8,810 nucleotides of DNA, from assembly GCA_046262435.1 (NCBI GenBank), contig JBHEMT010000097.1, forward strand, positions 1-8,810, in the 5' to 3' direction. The notes under the pieces are model-generated. The model saw only the letters and a list, made by a program, of their open reading frames with translations. It was not told where the DNA came from and searched no databases. The stretch's first letter is position 1. Every line of letters begins with the position of its first letter. This stretch comes from JBHEMT01 sp046262435 (lineage in GTDB: Bacteria > Chloroflexota > Dormibacteria > Aeolococcales > Aeolococcaceae). Below, piece after piece: positions 5,882-8,810 of this stretch. A program made the translations under genes and the position numbers.

Positions 5882-7516
5882 GTGCGAGAGAAAATGATCG
5901 TCCCCCGGCGGAGCCGGGGTTCCGGCCAGCGGGTGCACCGAGCGTTCGGCGTGAGGCGCCCGTCCGGCGACACGCTGCTGGGCGGCGCGCAGCAGCGCGC
6001 GGCGAACGCCGGGGAGCTCGGCGTCGGCGTCAAGAAGCGGTCCCCCGGCGCGCTCCGCCAGGGCGAGCCATCGGGTGGCGGTGTGGTCATCGACCGCCGG
6101 GGTGTCGCCGACCGGCCCAAGGGTCACCGCGTCGACGTCCGGGGGCAGGGTCGCGCCCCACAGCCAGGCTCGGGCGGCGAGGTTGCGCTCCTGGGCGTCG
6201 AGGATGGGCGCGCCATGAACGAAGTGGGGGCCGGGCACCCGCTCCACGTTCGTGCCCGGGATGGCTAGAACTGCATCGCCGCCGCTGCGACAGGCGTCGC
6301 CAAGGCCGACCAGGGCCGGCGCCGGGGACCCACAGAGCCAGACCGTCCCGGCGTTATCGGTGGCCTCCAGGAAGGCCTTCACCAGGGCGGTCATCCCGGC
6401 TCGCAGCGCGGCGACGCCGGCAACCCCCGAGCGTCGGACTCCGTCGGAGGCGCCGGCGTAGAGGAAGTCCGCCTTGATGACGCGCACCCCAGCGCGGCCC
6501 AGGCGGGCACCGGTCGCAGCGAGATGTGCGCGCACCTCGGGCAGCGACCCGTCGAGCACCGCCATGGCGGGGGTAGGCCGGGTGTCGAGCACCGGAGCGC
6601 CGTCCCGGTCGCGGAGCAGCCACTCCGGGTGCCGATGGACGAGTGCGGACGTGGGGTCTACGAGGAACGGCGCCAGCCAGCAGCCGAGACGCACTCCGTT
6701 GCTGGACAGCTCCCCGGACAGCCGGGCGAGGCTGCCCCCGAAGCGTGGCGACACCCGCCAGTCACCCCACGCCACTTCCCAGCCGTCGTCGACTATGACC
6801 ACCCCGCCCGGCGGGACAAGCCCGACCGCCGCTCGGGCGTCCGCGGCCGTGACCGAGGGGCCGAGGCAGTTCCAGCTCATCCAGCCGACCTGACGGGGCC
6901 CGGGGAGCCGGCTGCCGGCCGCCCTGGGCAGCGCGGCACCGGCACGCTCCCCGGGGTCGAGGCGGGCCAGCAGCACTGGATCCGCCCCGACCAGCTCGCC
7001 GCTAACCAGCCGGGTCAGGTCTCCGGGGCTGCCGGTGCGCTCCCATTCCTGGGCGGCAGGTCCGGTGGCGAGCAGGTCGATCGCCCCCGCACCGTCCCAG
7101 GCCACCCGCAGCGGTCCGATGGTGGGTGGCTCGAGGAGCCGGACTGCAAGCGCCTCGAAGGTGGCGTGCGAGCCGGCGATCCCACCCCACCACCCCGCTC
7201 CCGGCTCGCCGAGGCTGCGCAGGCCGGCCCAGTCCCATGAGTGGTACCCGTCCACCAACAGCCGATCCGCCCCGGGGAGGTGCAGCCTGACCCCCAGGGC
7301 GGTGAGATGAGTTGGGGCAGACGCCCGGCAGCGCGCGCGTAGCCGCCGCCCTCCGGCCGTTGCCGTGTTCTCCAGGGTCAGCTCGAGACCGGGTGGCCGG
7401 GGGCGCGGAGGTCCGCCGTCCACTGAAGCGACGGGCTCGGCCCGCACCGCAGAGGGATCAGACCAGGCGCGGGTCACTCCCGACCGCTGCCGGTGGCGAC
7501 AGCCCGCCGTACCCAT
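5873..7516 (-). CDS. GH36-type alpha-galactosidase-like glycoside hydrolase
   Basis: A 547-residue protein. The family's (beta/alpha)8 barrel is recognisable: VGWMSWN (210-216), VIVDDGWE (240-247), RLGCWLAPFLVDP (276-288), HPEWLLRDRDG (296-306), MAVLDGSLPEV (318-328), IKADFLYAG (347-355) and WLCGSPAPALVGLGDACRSGGD (393-414). By family comparison D350 in KAD is the nucleophile and D414 the acid/base. GH36 enzymes release alpha-galactose from oligosaccharides, but relatives act on other glycosides, so the substrate is open. There is no signal peptide, which fits a cytoplasmic enzyme. It is shorter than usual (often about 650-730) and seems to lack a C-terminal beta domain. The start may be ATG 7516 or GTG 7477; neither has a strong Shine-Dalgarno and the first 40 residues are not family-like. 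It follows the RidA-like gene by 30 nt. Confidence 0.82.
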   Translation of the reverse strand: MGTAGCRHRQRSGVTRAWSDPSAVRAEPVASVDGGPPRPRPPGLELTLENTATAGGRRLRARCRASAPTHLTALGVRLHLPGADRLLVDGYHSWDWAGLRSLGEPGAGWWGGIAGSHATFEALAVRLLEPPTIGPLRVAWDGAGAIDLLATGPAAQEWERTGSPGDLTRLVSGELVGADPVLLARLDPGERAGAALPRAAGSRLPGPRQVGWMSWNCLGPSVTAADARAAVGLVPPGGVVIVDDGWEVAWGDWRVSPRFGGSLARLSGELSSNGVRLGCWLAPFLVDPTSALVHRHPEWLLRDRDGAPVLDTRPTPAMAVLDGSLPEVRAHLAATGARLGRAGVRVIKADFLYAGASDGVRRSGVAGVAALRAGMTALVKAFLEATDNAGTVWLCGSPAPALVGLGDACRSGGDAVLAIPGTNVERVPGPHFVHGAPILDAQERNLAARAWLWGATLPPDVDAVTLGPVGDTPAVDDHTATRWLALAERAGGPLLDADAELPGVRRALLRAAQQRVAGRAPHAERSVHPLAGTPAPPGDDHFLSHPA

Positions 7517-7546
7517 GCGACCAGCACCGTGCGCGCCCGAGCCCGG

Positions 7547-7933
7547 TCAGCCGATGACCGCATCGGCCTCGATCTCGAGCAGGAAGACATCATCGACGAG
7601 CCTGCTCACCTCCACCATTGAGGTGGCCGGCCGCACCGCGGCGAAGGCTTCGGCGTGCGCTCGGGCCACTTCGTCGAAGTCGCCGATGCTGGTGACGAAG
7701 ATGCGGGTGCGGATCACCTGCTCCAGACCACAGCCAACCTCCGCCAGAGCGGCGTCGATGATCGCGATTGCTCGGGTGGCCTGCGCGTAGGCTCCCGCGG
7801 GTACCGTCCCGTCGACGTTGCGGCCCACGGTCCCGGACACGGCGACGTGGTTGCCGGCACGGACCGCTCGCGAGTAACCGGCGACCGCCTCCCAGGGAGC
7901 GCCGGAGGACACCCGCTGGCGCTGCACCGACAT
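7547..7933 (-). CDS. RidA-family (YjgF/YER057c/UK114) protein lacking the canonical arginine
   Basis: The frame is open up to 7990, but that end runs into the tRNA-Cys gene. ATG 7933 gives the usual 128 residues and has a GAGGG Shine-Dalgarno (7946-7942) eight bases upstream, so it is preferred. Family marks are YSRAVRAGNHVAVSGTVG (20-37), QATRAIAIIDAALAEVG (51-67), VIRTRIFVTSIGDFDEVARAH (73-93) and PATSMVEVSRL (102-112), then LLEIEADAVI. RidA proteins form trimers; the archetype hydrolyses reactive 2-aminoacrylate imines using an arginine in the PARSxVEV motif. Here that position is threonine (T104), as in Rid subfamilies that lack imine deaminase activity, so the true function is unknown. 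It sits between tRNA-Cys and the alpha-galactosidase-like gene on the same strand, and may be involved in catabolism of some metabolite made nearby. Confidence 0.93.
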   Translation of the reverse strand: MSVQRQRVSSGAPWEAVAGYSRAVRAGNHVAVSGTVGRNVDGTVPAGAYAQATRAIAIIDAALAEVGCGLEQVIRTRIFVTSIGDFDEVARAHAEAFAAVRPATSMVEVSRLVDDVFLLEIEADAVIG

Positions 7934-7962
7934 GCTCGTCACCCTCGGTTCGGCAGGGAGCG

Positions 7963-8036
7963 TGGAGGCGACGGCGGGGATCGAACCCACGATGGCGGTT
8001 TTGCAGACCGCTGCCTTACCACTTGGCTACGTCGCC
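7963..8036 (-). tRNA. tRNA-Cys (GCA), CCA encoded
   Basis: A full cloverleaf is readable on the minus strand. The acceptor GGCGACG (8036-8030) pairs with CGTCGCC (7973-7967). The D-arm is GCC/GGC, the anticodon stem GCGGT/ACCGC holds the loop CTGCAAA, and the T-arm is GTGGG-TTCGATC-CCCGC. The anticodon is GCA. The discriminator base is U (7966), a known identity element for cysteine. CCA is encoded at 7965-7963. The tRNA proper is 71 nt. It begins 11 nt after the metallopeptidase stop codon and ends 29 nt before the RidA start, so it may be cut out of a longer mRNA. Confidence 0.96.
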
Positions 8037-8047
8037 GCCCGGCCACT

Positions 8048-8668
8048 CTACCAGCCGCGGGGAACCGGGCCCAGGGCATCGGGCGCTGCTCTGCCGCGCT
8101 CCGTCCGCGCTGCGCGCCCGCTTGCACCCGGGCGGTCGTCGGGCTCCGGGGGCAGTACCATGCCGACGTCCAGGGCGTCGGCGAGGGCGCGGAGACGCGC
8201 GTAGAAACCTGCGGTGTGCGGGGAGCGCGCCAGGCGGAGGCCGGCGAAGTCGAAGTGGTGCACCCACTCGTGCATCAGGGTGTTGAGGAACACCTTGGGG
8301 GTGGTCACCTGCTGGCGGACTGCGGTGCGGTGATAGATGCGGATGCGAGCCCGGCTCACCTCACCGGCGGCGAACCAGCAGCGGTAGTAGCCGTAGGTCT
8401 TGCTCTGCAGGCGGCGGCCGTCGTGCTGATGCACCTGGCGCCGGTCAGCGACGAGCACCTCGCAGGCAGCCAGGCCACCGATGGCGTTGAGCTCATCCAC
8501 CAGCTGCTGCCCCAGCCGGCGCCGTTCAACGGCGTCCTCGGACGCGCTGAGGATCCGGATTGCCAGGCCGCGAGCGACGGGGGAGGGGCGCAGCGGGAGG
8601 CCGGCGGCCCGCTGGCTCTGCCGGTACGTTGGGTCCCCCGCCGGGCGCCTACCGAACATACGCTCCAT
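8048..8668 (-). CDS. Small HExxH metallopeptidase-like protein (SprT-like zincin candidate)
   Basis: From ATG 8668 the protein has 206 residues; GTG 8692 would add eight and ATG 8659 would remove three. The key motif is LMHEWVHHFDF, with HEWVH at residues 133-137 by this start, a zinc-binding and catalytic HExxH. A third ligand may be H151 in SPHTAGFYARL, 14 residues on. An N-terminal basic helix-rich part and KTYGYYRCWF (90-99) precede a beta-like RIRIYHR (108-114). This architecture resembles SprT-like metallopeptidases, but I cannot confirm the family and the substrate is unknown. The C-terminal 30 residues are Arg/Ala/Gly/Pro-rich and look disordered. No signal peptide or membrane segment is seen. 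There is no Shine-Dalgarno; TATACT (8675-8670) lies just before the ATG. The gene heads the minus-strand series tRNA-Cys, RidA-like, alpha-galactosidase-like. Confidence 0.75.
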   Translation of the reverse strand: MERMFGRRPAGDPTYRQSQRAAGLPLRPSPVARGLAIRILSASEDAVERRRLGQQLVDELNAIGGLAACEVLVADRRQVHQHDGRRLQSKTYGYYRCWFAAGEVSRARIRIYHRTAVRQQVTTPKVFLNTLMHEWVHHFDFAGLRLARSPHTAGFYARLRALADALDVGMVLPPEPDDRPGASGRAARTERGRAAPDALGPVPRGW

Positions 8669-8669
8669 G

Positions 8670-8675
8670 AGTATA
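8670..8675 (-). promoter_or_regulatory. Candidate -10 box upstream of the metallopeptidase gene
   Basis: TATACT on the minus strand is one base off TATAAT. It lies one base before ATG 8668 and ten bases before the in-frame ATG 8659. If used, transcription would begin near 8663 and translation would have to begin at ATG 8659 from a mRNA with almost no leader. A 10-bp palindrome GGCCGCGGCC (8679-8688) lies immediately upstream, between this box and tRNA-Leu. No -35 box is clear. Confidence 0.33.
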
Positions 8676-8705
8676 GGGGGCCGCGGCCGCACATACTTGC
8701 CACGC

Positions 8706-8788
8706 GCCGGGCTGGCGGAACGGTAGACGCAGCGGTCTTAAACACCGCGGGGAGCAATCTCGTCTGGGTTCGATTCCCAGGCCCGGCA
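8706..8788 (+). tRNA. tRNA-Leu (UAA), CCA not encoded
   Basis: A class II tRNA of 83 nt. The acceptor GCCGGGC (8706-8712) pairs with GCCCGGC (8781-8787), with discriminator A (8788). The anticodon stem GCGGT/ACCGC holds the loop CTTAAAC, giving anticodon TAA. A long variable arm with GAG/CTC pairing and the T-arm CTGGG-TTCGATT-CCCAG follow. The bases after the discriminator are CGC, so CCA must be added by enzyme. It diverges from the metallopeptidase gene with only 37 bp to its ATG, so the two must have overlapping or closely packed promoters. Confidence 0.96.
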
Positions 8789-8810
8789 CGCCCGATTTCG
8801 TATTCAGCAA

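Noticed and set aside
6524..7240. 238-residue plus-strand frame inside the GH36 gene
   Set aside because: Low-complexity Pro/Arg/Gly product without motifs, opposite a gene with conserved glycosidase motifs.
7934..7990. N-terminal extension of the RidA-like gene up to 7990
   Set aside because: It runs through the tRNA-Cys gene; ATG 7933 has a Shine-Dalgarno and gives the standard family length.
1..8810. CRISPR array, insertion sequence, prophage, or tRNA-associated integration site
   Set aside because: No spaced direct repeats, transposase or integrase motifs, or repeated tRNA 3' ends were found.

Overview
The window is GC-rich (about 70% by eye) bacterial chromosome with compact, chromosomally ordinary gene content: nine protein genes and two tRNA genes, no insertion sequence, phage gene, CRISPR array or rRNA. 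The high GC, heavy GTG start use, DUF971 and SCP2-domain proteins, and several starts that look leaderless suggest an actinobacterium or a GC-rich relative of the Chloroflexota/Dormibacterota type. This lineage guess is inference only.

Left part (1-2500). On the minus strand, a DUF971 zinc-site protein is followed by an enoyl-CoA hydratase/isomerase that runs off the window edge; they probably form one unit. Diverging from them across a 226-bp gap is a plus-strand HtrA-like serine protease with a lipoprotein signal and one PDZ domain. It converges on a minus-strand SCP2 sterol/lipid-carrier domain protein, with a large hairpin between the two stops.

Middle part (2800-5860). Diverging from the SCP2 gene is a plus-strand run: an NfeD-like membrane protein, an SPFH/band-7 (stomatin-like) membrane scaffold, and the AAA+ ATPase RarA. 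NfeD with SPFH is a classic membrane-microdomain pair. RarA, a replication-fork ATPase, is probably only co-transcribed with them. RarA converges on the next gene with a 15-bp gap covered by a second hairpin.

Right part (5873-8810). A tightly packed minus-strand series reads, in transcription order, a small HExxH metallopeptidase, tRNA-Cys(GCA), a RidA-family protein lacking the canonical catalytic arginine, and a GH36-type alpha-galactosidase-like enzyme. Gaps are only 11 to 30 nt. On the plus strand at the edge lies tRNA-Leu(UAA), diverging from the metallopeptidase.

I found no convincing new defence or mobile system. The most interesting points are the candidate leaderless promoters, the two U-tract-free hairpins at convergent gene ends, the tRNA-Cys embedded in a protein-gene series, the arginine-less RidA protein beside a short GH36 enzyme, and the unassigned HExxH protein.
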